A DNA stretch of 64,000 nucleotides from assembly GCF_003254585.1 (NCBI RefSeq), contig NZ_QJGZ01000042.1:62001-126000 (forward strand), given 5' to 3'. Source of the stretch: Flavobacterium sharifuzzamanii (GTDB lineage: Bacteria > Bacteroidota > Bacteroidia > Flavobacteriales > Flavobacteriaceae). Under the pieces are notes generated by a model. It was not told the origin of the DNA. It searched no databases and worked only from the letters and a program-made list of their open reading frames with translations. Position numbers and translations under genes: made by a program. How positions within the stretch are numbered: the stretch's first letter is position 1; every line of letters starts with the position of its first letter. Of this stretch, positions 53,311-62,000 are shown one piece after another.

Positions 53311-54792
53311 AAAAATACAAACTCACTATCACAGTCACACAAAATTTTATTTTTGAACACATTGGCATTTACAGTGTGTTTTGCCTGCTGGACATTAAAC
53401 GGGGTTTTAGTAACCTTTTTAGTTGATAATGGAATTTTCCATTGGGATGTTATTCAAGTTGGATGGCTTTTGGGAATTCCAATTTTAACAGGATCAATTA
53501 TGCGTCTTCCAATCGGAATCTTGACCGACAAATTTGGCGGAAAATATGTCTTTTCACTTTTACTGCTTCTAAGTTCAATTCCGCTTTTCCTTCTTCCTTA
53601 TGCTGACAGCTTTTTTATGTTCGCTTTACTTAGTTTCTTCTTCGGAATGGTCGGAACCAGTTTTGCAGTTGGAATTGGATATACCTCAATTTGGTATCCA
53701 AAAGAATGGCAAGGTCGCGCACTAGGAATCTTCGGAATGGGAAATGCTGGCGCAGCAATTACAACTTTTCTGGCTCCTTCGCTATTAAATCATTTCTCAG
53801 CAAATGATCCACAAAATGGTTGGAAAGTTCTCCCTGTTATTTACGCTATTTCATTGGTAGTAATTGGTGTTGCTTTTTTAATTTTCGCTCAAAACAAAAA
53901 AATAGAAAGTAATGGTAAAACTATTTCGCAAATGCTTACGCCATTAAAATCGCAAAGAGTTTGGCGCTTTGGGGCTTATTATTTCTTAGTTTTCGGATGT
54001 TTTGTAGCGTATTCTCAGTGGTTATTGCCAAACTTCATGAACGTTTACCAAACGAGTTTAGTTATGGGCGGTTTATTTGCAACAATGTTCAGTTTACCAT
54101 CTGGAGTAATTAGAGCTTTCGGAGGCTATTTATCTGATAAATTCGGAGCACGAAAAGTGATGTACTGGGTCTTGGGTTCATCAGTAATTTTAAGTGCTTT
54201 ATTATCGATTCCTAAAATGGAAATCACTACTTCAGGACCAGGAATTTTAGCCGCTAAAAAAGGTGTGGTAAACGAGATCAATGATAAAACTGTAAAAATT
54301 GGCGATAAAGAATATCCGATTGCACAAAAAACTGCCAATACAAATAAAAATGCTATTTTCCCAACTTCTACAAGCTGGCAAGATGTTGTTGTAGCACACA
54401 ATCAAAGTGTTGCTAAAAAAGAATTGATTGCAAAAGGTGTAACTGTTATTAAGTTTGATGCCAATATGTGGGTATTTCTGGTATTAGTAATTCTAATCGG
54501 GATTTCTTGGGGAATCGGAAAAGCGGCTGTATACAAACATATTCCCGAATATTTCCCAACAGAAGTTGGTGTTGTAGGCGGAATGGTTGGAATGATTGGC
54601 GGTTTAGGCGGTTTCTTCGGCCCAATTATCTTCGGATATTTGCTGACTGCTACCGGAATCTGGTCAAGCTCATGGATTTTTATTCTAGCCTTTTCAACCA
54701 TCTGTCTAGTTTGGATGCATTATACTATAACACAACTATCTAAGGAAAAACGAGTAAAAGTAAGCAAGGCAAAATTAGAGCCTGCATATTAG
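53308..54792 (+). CDS. narK: NarK-type nitrate/nitrite MFS transporter
   Basis: A 494-residue MFS transporter with about 12 helices. Substrate arginines are likely Arg66 (MRLPIGILTDKFGGK) and Arg269 (IRAFGGYLSDKFG). The nitrate signature segments GIFGMGNAGAAITTF (about 140) and GMVGMIGGLGGFFGPI (about 433) are clear. An unusual hydrophilic insert of about 85 residues (303-387) lies between helices 9 and 10, on the periplasmic side if topology is standard. It imports nitrate for the reductase encoded at 59 kb or exchanges nitrate for nitrite. Confidence 0.92.
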   Translation: MKNTNSLSQSHKILFLNTLAFTVCFACWTLNGVLVTFLVDNGIFHWDVIQVGWLLGIPILTGSIMRLPIGILTDKFGGKYVFSLLLLLSSIPLFLLPYADSFFMFALLSFFFGMVGTSFAVGIGYTSIWYPKEWQGRALGIFGMGNAGAAITTFLAPSLLNHFSANDPQNGWKVLPVIYAISLVVIGVAFLIFAQNKKIESNGKTISQMLTPLKSQRVWRFGAYYFLVFGCFVAYSQWLLPNFMNVYQTSLVMGGLFATMFSLPSGVIRAFGGYLSDKFGARKVMYWVLGSSVILSALLSIPKMEITTSGPGILAAKKGVVNEINDKTVKIGDKEYPIAQKTANTNKNAIFPTSTSWQDVVVAHNQSVAKKELIAKGVTVIKFDANMWVFLVLVILIGISWGIGKAAVYKHIPEYFPTEVGVVGGMVGMIGGLGGFFGPIIFGYLLTATGIWSSSWIFILAFSTICLVWMHYTITQLSKEKRVKVSKAKLEPAY

Positions 54793-54886
54793 ACTTAGAT
54801 TAAAAAAAGTTATAAATATGATTTCAGTCATAAAAACACATGGCTTTTTCTTATAAATTTACTTTCGATAAAAACCTAATAATTTT

Positions 54887-56149
54887 ATGAAAAAACTTAA
54901 ACTAATTTTAATACTTATCGTAGGATTAAGTTTTGAAATACAAGCCCAAGAATTAGATGTAAATCTACAAATTAGGCCACGTTTTGAATATCGTAACGGC
55001 TACAAAACCCTTCTTCCAGAAGGACAAAAAGGAACTTCTCAAATTTCACAGCGTTCTCGTTTAGGAATCAATTTCAAACAAGACGATTTAATTGTAAAAT
55101 TAACTTTTCAAAACACCAGAACATGGGGCGATGTTCCTCCTGCAACGGTTGCCGATAAAAATGGTGTAGCAGTTTTTGAGGCTTGGGCACAATATAATTT
55201 TACCGAAAAATGGAGCGCCAGAATGGGACGTCAGGTTCTTTCGTACGACAACCAGCGTATTTTGGGTGAAATGGATTGGGCACAACAAGGGCAAAGTCAT
55301 GATGCGCTTACCGTTACTTATCAAACTGAAAAGCAAAAATTAGATTTTGGAGGCGCCTACAATTCAACTGCTGAAAATGTTTTCCAAACTCCTTATACAG
55401 TTGCCAATTATAAAGCAATGCAATACGCTTGGTATCACAACCAATTTAGCACTGATTTAGGTTTAAGCTTCTTATTGCTTAATACTGGTTACGAATATGC
55501 AAACGCAGATGCAAAATTATTAGTTGATTACAAACAGACTTTTGGGCCTTATCTAACTTACAAAACAAGCAAAATAGATAGTAACTTTTGGGTATATGGA
55601 CAAACTGGAAAAAGTACTGATTTACAAGTAAGCGCTTGGAATGCTGCAGCAAATTTTAATTACAACATTACAGAATCATTCAAGGCTGGTTTAGGATACG
55701 AATTTTTATCTGGAAAAGCTTCAAATGACGGAAGTACAGTAATTAAATCTTTCAATCCTATTTTTGGAACCAACCACGGTTTTAATGGTTACATGGATTA
55801 TTTTTATGTTGGAAATCACCTAAATAATGTTGGTTTGCAAGATGCTTTTATAAAATTGAATTACAATATAAACAAATGGCAGTTTGCCTTGATTCCGCAT
55901 GTCTTTTTATCAGCAGCTGATGTAGTGAATGTTCCTCTTAACGAAAAAATGGATTCGTATTTAGGAACTGAGATTGATGCAACTTTTGGTTATAATTTTA
56001 GAAAAGACATCACACTAACAGGCGGTTATTCTCAAATGTTTGGCTCTAAAACGATGGAATTCATCAAAAATGGAGATGCAAACCACACCAACAATTGGGC
56101 TTGGTTAATGATTTCTGTTAATCCTAGAATTTTTAGCTGGAAAAAATAA
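54887..56149 (+). CDS. Outer-membrane porin, alginate-export family
   Basis: A 420-residue protein with a signal peptide (MKKLKLILILIVGLSFEIQAQ) and alternating strands of an outer-membrane beta-barrel of the Alginate_exp family (INFKQDDLIVKLTFQNTRTWGD, WSARMGRQVLSYDNQRILG, WAWLMISVNPRIF at the C-terminus). Placed 94 bp after narK, it is a plausible outer-membrane entry channel for nitrate rather than an alginate exporter, since no alginate genes are near. Confidence 0.85.
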   Translation: MKKLKLILILIVGLSFEIQAQELDVNLQIRPRFEYRNGYKTLLPEGQKGTSQISQRSRLGINFKQDDLIVKLTFQNTRTWGDVPPATVADKNGVAVFEAWAQYNFTEKWSARMGRQVLSYDNQRILGEMDWAQQGQSHDALTVTYQTEKQKLDFGGAYNSTAENVFQTPYTVANYKAMQYAWYHNQFSTDLGLSFLLLNTGYEYANADAKLLVDYKQTFGPYLTYKTSKIDSNFWVYGQTGKSTDLQVSAWNAAANFNYNITESFKAGLGYEFLSGKASNDGSTVIKSFNPIFGTNHGFNGYMDYFYVGNHLNNVGLQDAFIKLNYNINKWQFALIPHVFLSAADVVNVPLNEKMDSYLGTEIDATFGYNFRKDITLTGGYSQMFGSKTMEFIKNGDANHTNNWAWLMISVNPRIFSWKK

Positions 56150-56177
56150 TTTTTCTTAAAAATTAACTTGAATATTT

Positions 56178-56214
56178 TACCCTTTTTCTATTTCTGGAAA
56201 AGGGTATTTTTTTT
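56178..56214 (+). terminator. Terminator after the porin
   Basis: TACCCTTTTTC (56178-56188) pairs with GAAAAGGGTA (56197-56206), followed by eight T. Confidence 0.8.
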
Positions 56215-56287
56215 ATTTCACAATAGTGCGGATTATACATTTAATTATTTATATTTGAAGTGATTATGAACCCCCAATTCTATCCTA

Positions 56288-56653
56288 ATGAAACCATTTC
56301 TAAAATTGTCATTGCTGACTTTTATTGTCACGCAAACAGGTATTGCCCAAAAATACGATGATGCCTTAATTTCTAAAAACTCAGAAATTAATTTTGCTAA
56401 AACGCAAAAAAGAGGAATTAAAAAAAACAACATCGTTTATTATGTTGAAAATGATTTGCAAACCATTTCTGCTTACAAAAGAAAAAAACTGAAATGGCAA
56501 ACCAATGTAATTTCTATCTGTGGAAAACCTAAAAAAGGAGAACCTGAAATTAGATATGTTGGCTACAACTCAAACAAACTGCTTATCGTGATCGGAAAAC
56601 ACAATTTTGCTGAAATTGACGTAAATAGCGGAGAGACAAAATTTGTTGGTTAA
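56288..56653 (+). CDS. Secreted hypothetical protein
   Basis: A 121-residue protein with a signal peptide (MKPFLKLSLLTFIVTQTGIAQ) and a basic, beta-rich mature part (NNIVYYVENDLQTISAYK, KLLIVIGKHNFAEIDV). No family recognised. It sits between two near-identical terminators and its link to nitrate metabolism is unknown. Confidence 0.7.
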   Translation: MKPFLKLSLLTFIVTQTGIAQKYDDALISKNSEINFAKTQKRGIKKNNIVYYVENDLQTISAYKRKKLKWQTNVISICGKPKKGEPEIRYVGYNSNKLLIVIGKHNFAEIDVNSGETKFVG

Positions 56654-56681
56654 GACTAAAGAAATTTAAATATATAAACTG

Positions 56682-56716
56682 CCCTTTTTCTTTTTTGAGA
56701 AAGGGTATTTTTTTTG
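56682..56716 (+). terminator. Terminator after the small secreted gene
   Basis: CCCTTT / AAAGGG stem with trailing TATTTTTTTT; its sequence is close to the terminator before the gene. Confidence 0.7.
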
Positions 56717-56748
56717 ATCAATCAAAAAAAATTCTCCTCATTAATCGG

Positions 56749-56756
56749 TATATTTG
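56749..56756 (+). promoter_or_regulatory. Candidate -7 element TATATTTG for the exonuclease gene
   Basis: Matches TAnnTTTG 24 bp before ATG 56781, which argues against the in-frame TTG at 56754 as the start. Confidence 0.5.
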
Positions 56757-56780
56757 AGTAAGAAACAATTAAATTTTCAA

Positions 56781-57494
56781 ATGAAACTCATCGCTTGGAA
56801 TTGCAACATGGCATTCAGGAAAAAAGCAGAATTCCTTCTCGCTCATAATCCTGATATCGCTGTAATTTCTGAGTGTGAAAGTCCTGAAAAATTAAAATTC
56901 CCAACCGAAATTCAGACACCAAACGATATTCTTTGGTATGGCGCAAATCCGCATAAAGGAGTTGGCGTTTTCTCTTATAGTGATTATCGGTTTCAGTTGT
57001 TAGATTGTCATAATCCCGATTTCAAAAATGTTCTACCAATTGCTGTTAATGGTGGAAAAACAGATTTTATACTATTCGCAATATGGGCAAATAATCCAGC
57101 AGATAAAGATGGTGCTTATGTAACGCAAGTTTGGAAGGCTATTAATTATTACGAAAACCTAATCAAAGAAACTAAAACCATTTTAATTGGAGATTTCAAC
57201 AGCAATGCGATTTGGGACAAACCACGTCGCGAAGGAAATCATACAACCGTTGTAAACAAATTAGCCGAAAAGAATATTTTCAGTACATACCATAAATACT
57301 TCAATCAGATACAGGGCAAAGAAGAGCATCCAACTTGGTATTTGTATCGTCATGAAAACAAACCCTATCATCTTGATTATTGTTTTGCTTCAAATGATTT
57401 TATAGAAGTTATAGAAAGTGTTGAAGTCGGCGCTTACAAAGATTGGACTTTGTATAGCGATCACAAACCGTTAATAATTAAATTCAATATATAA
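56781..57494 (+). CDS. Endonuclease/exonuclease/phosphatase family protein
   Basis: A 237-residue EEP-fold metal-dependent hydrolase starting MKLIAWNCNM. Active-site motifs: WNCN (Asn ligand), VISECESP (catalytic Glu), ILIGDFNSN (Asp/Asn pair), HLDYCF and YSDHKPLIIKF (terminal Asp-His). Such enzymes cut DNA, RNA or phosphoesters. It is 3 bp before a methyltransferase gene and has no obvious link to the nitrate genes around it. Confidence 0.88.
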   Translation: MKLIAWNCNMAFRKKAEFLLAHNPDIAVISECESPEKLKFPTEIQTPNDILWYGANPHKGVGVFSYSDYRFQLLDCHNPDFKNVLPIAVNGGKTDFILFAIWANNPADKDGAYVTQVWKAINYYENLIKETKTILIGDFNSNAIWDKPRREGNHTTVVNKLAEKNIFSTYHKYFNQIQGKEEHPTWYLYRHENKPYHLDYCFASNDFIEVIESVEVGAYKDWTLYSDHKPLIIKFNI

Positions 57495-57497
57495 ACC

Positions 57498-58121
57498 ATG
57501 AACAACTGGACTCAGCGTTGGGACGACCGTTATAAAAGCGAAGAATTTGCATACGGAGAAGAACCCAACAATTACTTAAAAGAACAACTAGAAAAACTAA
57601 ACCCTGCCACTATTCTTTTTCCTGCCGAAGGCGAAGGGCGAAATGCCATTTTTGCTGCAAAATTAGGCTGGAACGTTTCGGCTTTTGATATTAGCGAAGA
57701 AGGAAGAAATAAAGCATTAAAACTTGCAGAAGCAAATGATGTTTCAATTGATTATCAAGTTGGCGAATTGGAAACTCTTGATTTCGAAGTAGAGCAATTT
57801 GATGCAATTGCTTTAATTTATGCACATTTTCCAGCAGGAATTAAATCGGAAATTCATCAACAATTAGATAAATTATTGTGCAAAAACGGCATTATCATTT
57901 TTGAAGCTTTCAGCAAAAAGCATTTAGAATATGTAACCAAAAATGAAAAAGTCGGCGGACCAAAAGACATTGAATCTCTTTTTTCAATAGAAGAAATTAA
58001 AGCCGATTTTTCTAATTATGAAATTATCGAATTAGAAGAAAAAGAAATCGAACTAAACGAAGGTTTATTTCACAATGGAACTGGTTCTGTAATTCGATTC
58101 GTAGGAAGAAAAAAATCATAA
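57498..58121 (+). CDS. Class I SAM-dependent methyltransferase (TehB-like)
   Basis: A 207-residue methyltransferase: WDDRYKSEEFAYGEEPN at the N-terminus, motif I ILFPAEGEGRNAIFAAKLGW (where the usual GCG is AEGEG) and FDISEEGRNKA. The AEGEGRN motif is typical of the TehB/thiopurine-like group in Bacteroidota. Substrate unknown; tellurite or small thiols are possibilities from the family. Immediately downstream of the exonuclease-like gene. Confidence 0.85.
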   Translation: MNNWTQRWDDRYKSEEFAYGEEPNNYLKEQLEKLNPATILFPAEGEGRNAIFAAKLGWNVSAFDISEEGRNKALKLAEANDVSIDYQVGELETLDFEVEQFDAIALIYAHFPAGIKSEIHQQLDKLLCKNGIIIFEAFSKKHLEYVTKNEKVGGPKDIESLFSIEEIKADFSNYEIIELEEKEIELNEGLFHNGTGSVIRFVGRKKS

Positions 58122-58128
58122 ATACGAA

Positions 58129-58171
58129 GTAGAGACGCATGCGGTAAAGACGCACTGCAGTGCGTCTCTAC
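58129..58171. repeat. Palindromic GTAGAGACGCA repeat
   Basis: Outer arms GTAGAGACGCA (58129-58139) and TGCGTCTCTAC (58161-58171); inside lies a 20-bp perfect palindrome AGACGCACTGCAGTGCGTCT (58149-58168). A typical flavobacterial intergenic repeat; it separates convergent genes and may help termination. Confidence 0.8.
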
Positions 58172-58198
58172 AATAAGAAACCTTAGCATCTTAGAACC

Positions 58199-58903
58199 TT
58201 AAAAATACTTATGCTCCATAATTTCAGATCTCAATTCTGAAACTCCCAAAATCCCAACACGTTTCCCTTCCGTTTTAATCAATGCTTCTTTTTTAAGACT
58301 TGACAAAATACGTATTGCCTGTTCTTCTGTAGTTCCTGCAAAGTCGGCAATTTCCTTTCGCGAAAGCTCGATATCAATCAAACCATTTGTCTGTCCGAAT
58401 TTGCGATGAATATAAAGCAACAAATCAATCACACGCTCGCGAACATTCATGTGTGCAATCTTGCGGATATTGTTTTCGCTCTTGTTCAATTCTTCGGCAT
58501 AAAACAACATTAATGCGTAGGTAAATTCTGGAATATGCTGTAAAATTTCGACCATAGTTTCGTTGCTGAAATTACACAAAACTGTATCTTCAAGCGCATA
58601 AGCTCCAATTAAGTATTTTTTGCTTGTTCCAAATCCGCGGAAACCGATTATATCACCATTTTTGGTTAAGCGAACGATTTGTTCACGACCGTTAATTCCC
58701 GTTTTTACTGTTTTGGCTTTTCCTTTGCAAATAAAATAAAGTCCCTGCAAAGGCGCACCTTCCGTTATAAATCGATCAGATTTTTTACAAGCAATACTTC
58801 GTTTTTTAGAAACATAACCTGCCATCTGTTCTAAATGCAGATGTTTCTTGATAAAACAATTTTCATTGACGCAGGAATAACAAACGGTTTGCTCTTCTTT
58901 CAT
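58199..58903 (-). CDS. FNR-like Crp/Fnr family regulator
   Basis: A 234-residue regulator. Cys8, Cys11 and Cys16 (CYSCVNENC) plus Cys110 (LEDTVLC) align with Cys20, 23, 29 and 122 of E. coli FNR, so it may carry an oxygen-sensitive [4Fe-4S] cluster. A cyclic-nucleotide-like fold (about 35-125), dimer helix (about 130-155) and a winged HTH follow. In the recognition helix the FNR ETISR pattern reads EQAIR, so a different DNA sequence is expected. It is divergent from the nitrate reductase and shares its upstream palindrome. Confidence 0.9.
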   Translation of the reverse strand: MKEEQTVCYSCVNENCFIKKHLHLEQMAGYVSKKRSIACKKSDRFITEGAPLQGLYFICKGKAKTVKTGINGREQIVRLTKNGDIIGFRGFGTSKKYLIGAYALEDTVLCNFSNETMVEILQHIPEFTYALMLFYAEELNKSENNIRKIAHMNVRERVIDLLLYIHRKFGQTNGLIDIELSRKEIADFAGTTEEQAIRILSSLKKEALIKTEGKRVGILGVSELRSEIMEHKYF

Positions 58904-58984
58904 GAGTTCTAATTTTTAGCAGTTAAAAACTAATTTGTTGTTCCTCATTTATTTCCATCAAAAGTAAAAAAATAAATTTAAAAA

Positions 58985-59021
58985 TTACGTATTAATACGT
59001 AAAAATACTTATTTTTGCATA
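58985..59021. promoter_or_regulatory. Nitrate reductase / fnr-like intergenic operator
   Basis: Perfect 18-bp palindrome TTACGTATTAATACGTAA (58985-59002), then the shared 16-mer TACTTATTTTTGCATA (59006-59021) containing the -7 element TATTTTTG (59010-59017). TACGTA, TACGTA and TACTTA start at 58986, 58996 and 59006, exactly one turn (10 bp) apart; TAAGTA follows at 59020. Confidence 0.7.
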
Positions 59022-59079
59022 AGTACTTTTGTAAAGTCAGACCATTCATAAGAAGTAGCATCTCTAAATAGAACACTAA

Positions 59080-62000
59080 ATGCAAACTACGAAGATCAAA
59101 ACTACCTGTTCCTACTGCGGCGTTGGCTGTGGCATAATCGTGACCAACGATGCTAAAAATGGTGTAATGGTCGAAGGCGATAAAGATCATCCTGTAAACA
59201 AAGGAATGCTGTGTTCTAAAGGAATGAACCTGCATTACGTAGTCAACGATACTTCCGATAGAATTTTATATCCTGAAATGCGAGGAAGCAAAAATTATCC
59301 TTTAGAACGCGTAAGCTGGGATACGGCTCTTGATCGCGCCGCTGCTGTTTTTTCTTCTATCATCAAAAAACATGGACCAGATAGCGTTGGATTTTATATT
59401 TCTGGACAATGTCTAACCGAGGAATATTACTTAGTCAATAAATTGGTAAAAGGTTTTCTTAAGACCAACAATATAGACACCAATTCAAGACTTTGCATGA
59501 GTTCCGCGGTTGTGGGTTACAAAAAAACTTTCGGAGAAGATTCTGTGCCAATTGCTTATGATGATATTGAATTAGCAGACACTTTTTTAATTACAGGCGC
59601 AAATCCGGCTTGGTGCCACCCTATTCTTTTCAGAAGATTAGAAAAACATAAAGAGAAAAACCCGAAGACGAAAATAATTTGTATTGATCCAAGACGAACA
59701 GATACTGCAGTTTTCGCCGATTTACATTTGCAGATTATTCCTGGTTCAGATATTATTTTGTATCATGCGATTGCAAGACGTATTATCGAAAAAGGTTACG
59801 TTGATCATGATTTCGTTAAAAATCACGCAGAAAATTTCAAACAATATAAAGACCTTGTTTTAGGAACTTCTCTTGAAAAAGCCTCTAAACTTTGCGGAAT
59901 TTCTGTAAATGATATTAAACTTGCCGCTGATATTATCGGGAAAGCAAAAGGTTTTATTTCGCTTTGGGCAATGGGATTAAATCAAAGTGCTGTTGGCGTT
60001 GATAAAAATACAGCATTGCTGAATTTATCTTTACTGACTGGACAAGTTGGAAAACCAGGTTCTGGGCCATTTTCATTAACAGGTCAGCCGAACGCAATGG
60101 GCGGACGAGAAGTGGGCGGAATGGCAACACTTTTGGCCGCGCATAAAGATATTGCCAATCCCACACATCGAAAAGAAGTTGCTGATTTTTGGGGAGTCGA
60201 TGAGATTTCAGATAAACCGGGTTTGACGGCAACAGAAATGTTTGAAGCTCTGGAATCTGGAAAAATGAAAGCCGTTTGGATTATCTGCACCAATCCGTTA
60301 GTGAGTTTACCCGATTCTAGAAGAGCTGAAAAAGCACTTCAAAATGCTAAATTCGTGGTTGTTCAAGATATTTCGCATAATGCAGATACAGCCAAATTTG
60401 CCGATTTATTATTGCCTGCTGCGGGTTGGTTAGAAAAAGAAGGAACAATGACCAATTCGGAGCGTCGTATTTCGTATCTGCCAAAAGGAATCAATGCGCC
60501 CGGAGAAGCACTTCCAGACATTGAAATCTTAATTCGCTTTGCAAAAAAAATGAATTTCAATGGCTTTAATTTTAACAGCGCAGAAGAAATTTATAAAGAA
60601 CATTGTGCGCTTACCAAAAATACGAATATTGATATTTCATTCTTAAATTATAACCGCTTAAAAAACGAAGGCACTTTTCAGTGGCCGGTTCCTGATTATA
60701 ATCATCCGGGAACTCCTAGATTATTTACAGATAAAAAATTCTATACGCCTTCTGGAAAAGCAATTTTTAATCTGCCTGTTTCTATCGAAAATACATCTGT
60801 TCAGCCAAATGACGAATTCCCTTTTATTTTAACCACAGGAAGAATTCGCGATCAATGGCATACGATGACAAAGACTGGAAAAGTCTCTCGTTTGTTAACA
60901 CATATTCCAAGTCCAGTTTTAGAAATAAATCCGATTGATGCTTTTAAAAATGATATTAAAAATGGTGACATTGTCGTCGTTTCAAGCAAAAACGGAGAAG
61001 TTCGTGTAAAAGCAAAAGTCACCGATTCAATCAAAGAAAAAGTCGTTTTTCTACCAATGCATTGGGGAAAACAACTCGAAAATGACTTAAACCGAACAAA
61101 TAATTTAACGAACACTGTTGTTGATCCAATTTCTAAAGAGCCCGATTTTAAGTTCACCACTGTTTCGATTAAAAAATACGTAAAACCATTTCAGAAAATT
61201 GCGATTGTTGGCGCTGGAGCAGCTTCTTTCCGATTCATTCAAAACTATCGCGAATTCAATTCAACTGATGAAATTATTGTTTTTTCTAATGAAATGAATC
61301 CGTTTTACAATCGTGTTTTGCTTCCCGAATATATGACGGGAGAATTTACTTGGGAACAGCTTTTAAAAGTTAAAGATGGAGAAGCTTTCAGTAAGTTGAA
61401 AATTACCATGAAAGCTGGAGTGGCAATTGAAAAATTAGATCCAAAACAAAAAACAATTATAGATAGTCAAGGCGAAATTCACACTTTCGATTCGTTGATT
61501 ATGGCAACCGGAAGCCGTCCTTTCGTTCCTGAAAATGCACAGCTTCATCTTCCCGGCCGTTTTACCGTTAGAAGAAAAGAAGATGCAGACCGTTTGAAAA
61601 AACATTTAGACAGCACAAATCTTCCGCCAGAAGAACAACATGTTGTCATTATCGGCGGTGGATTATTAGGATTAGAATTGGCCGCGGCTTTAAAGCATAA
61701 AAAAGTAAAAACTACGATTATTCAGCGCGCTTCGCGTTTGATGGAGCGTCAGTTAGACCGAATTTCAAGCAAATTATTAGCCGAAGAAGTTCAGCTTCGT
61801 GATATTCAAATTTATTTTGATAATGAAGTCAGTACTGTTTTTGAAACTGATAATCCGAATGAAATTGAAATTGCTTTAAAAAGTGGAAAAATCATAACGG
61901 CAAATGCGATTGTATATACAATTGGAACTATTCCAAATATCGAAATTGCTCGCGAAAGCGGTTTAGCCTGCGGACGAGGCGTGAAAGTAAATCAGTATTT

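Noticed and set aside
54887..56149. Alginate secretion system
   Set aside because: The porin belongs to the alginate-export family by pattern only; no alginate genes are near and the context is nitrate uptake.
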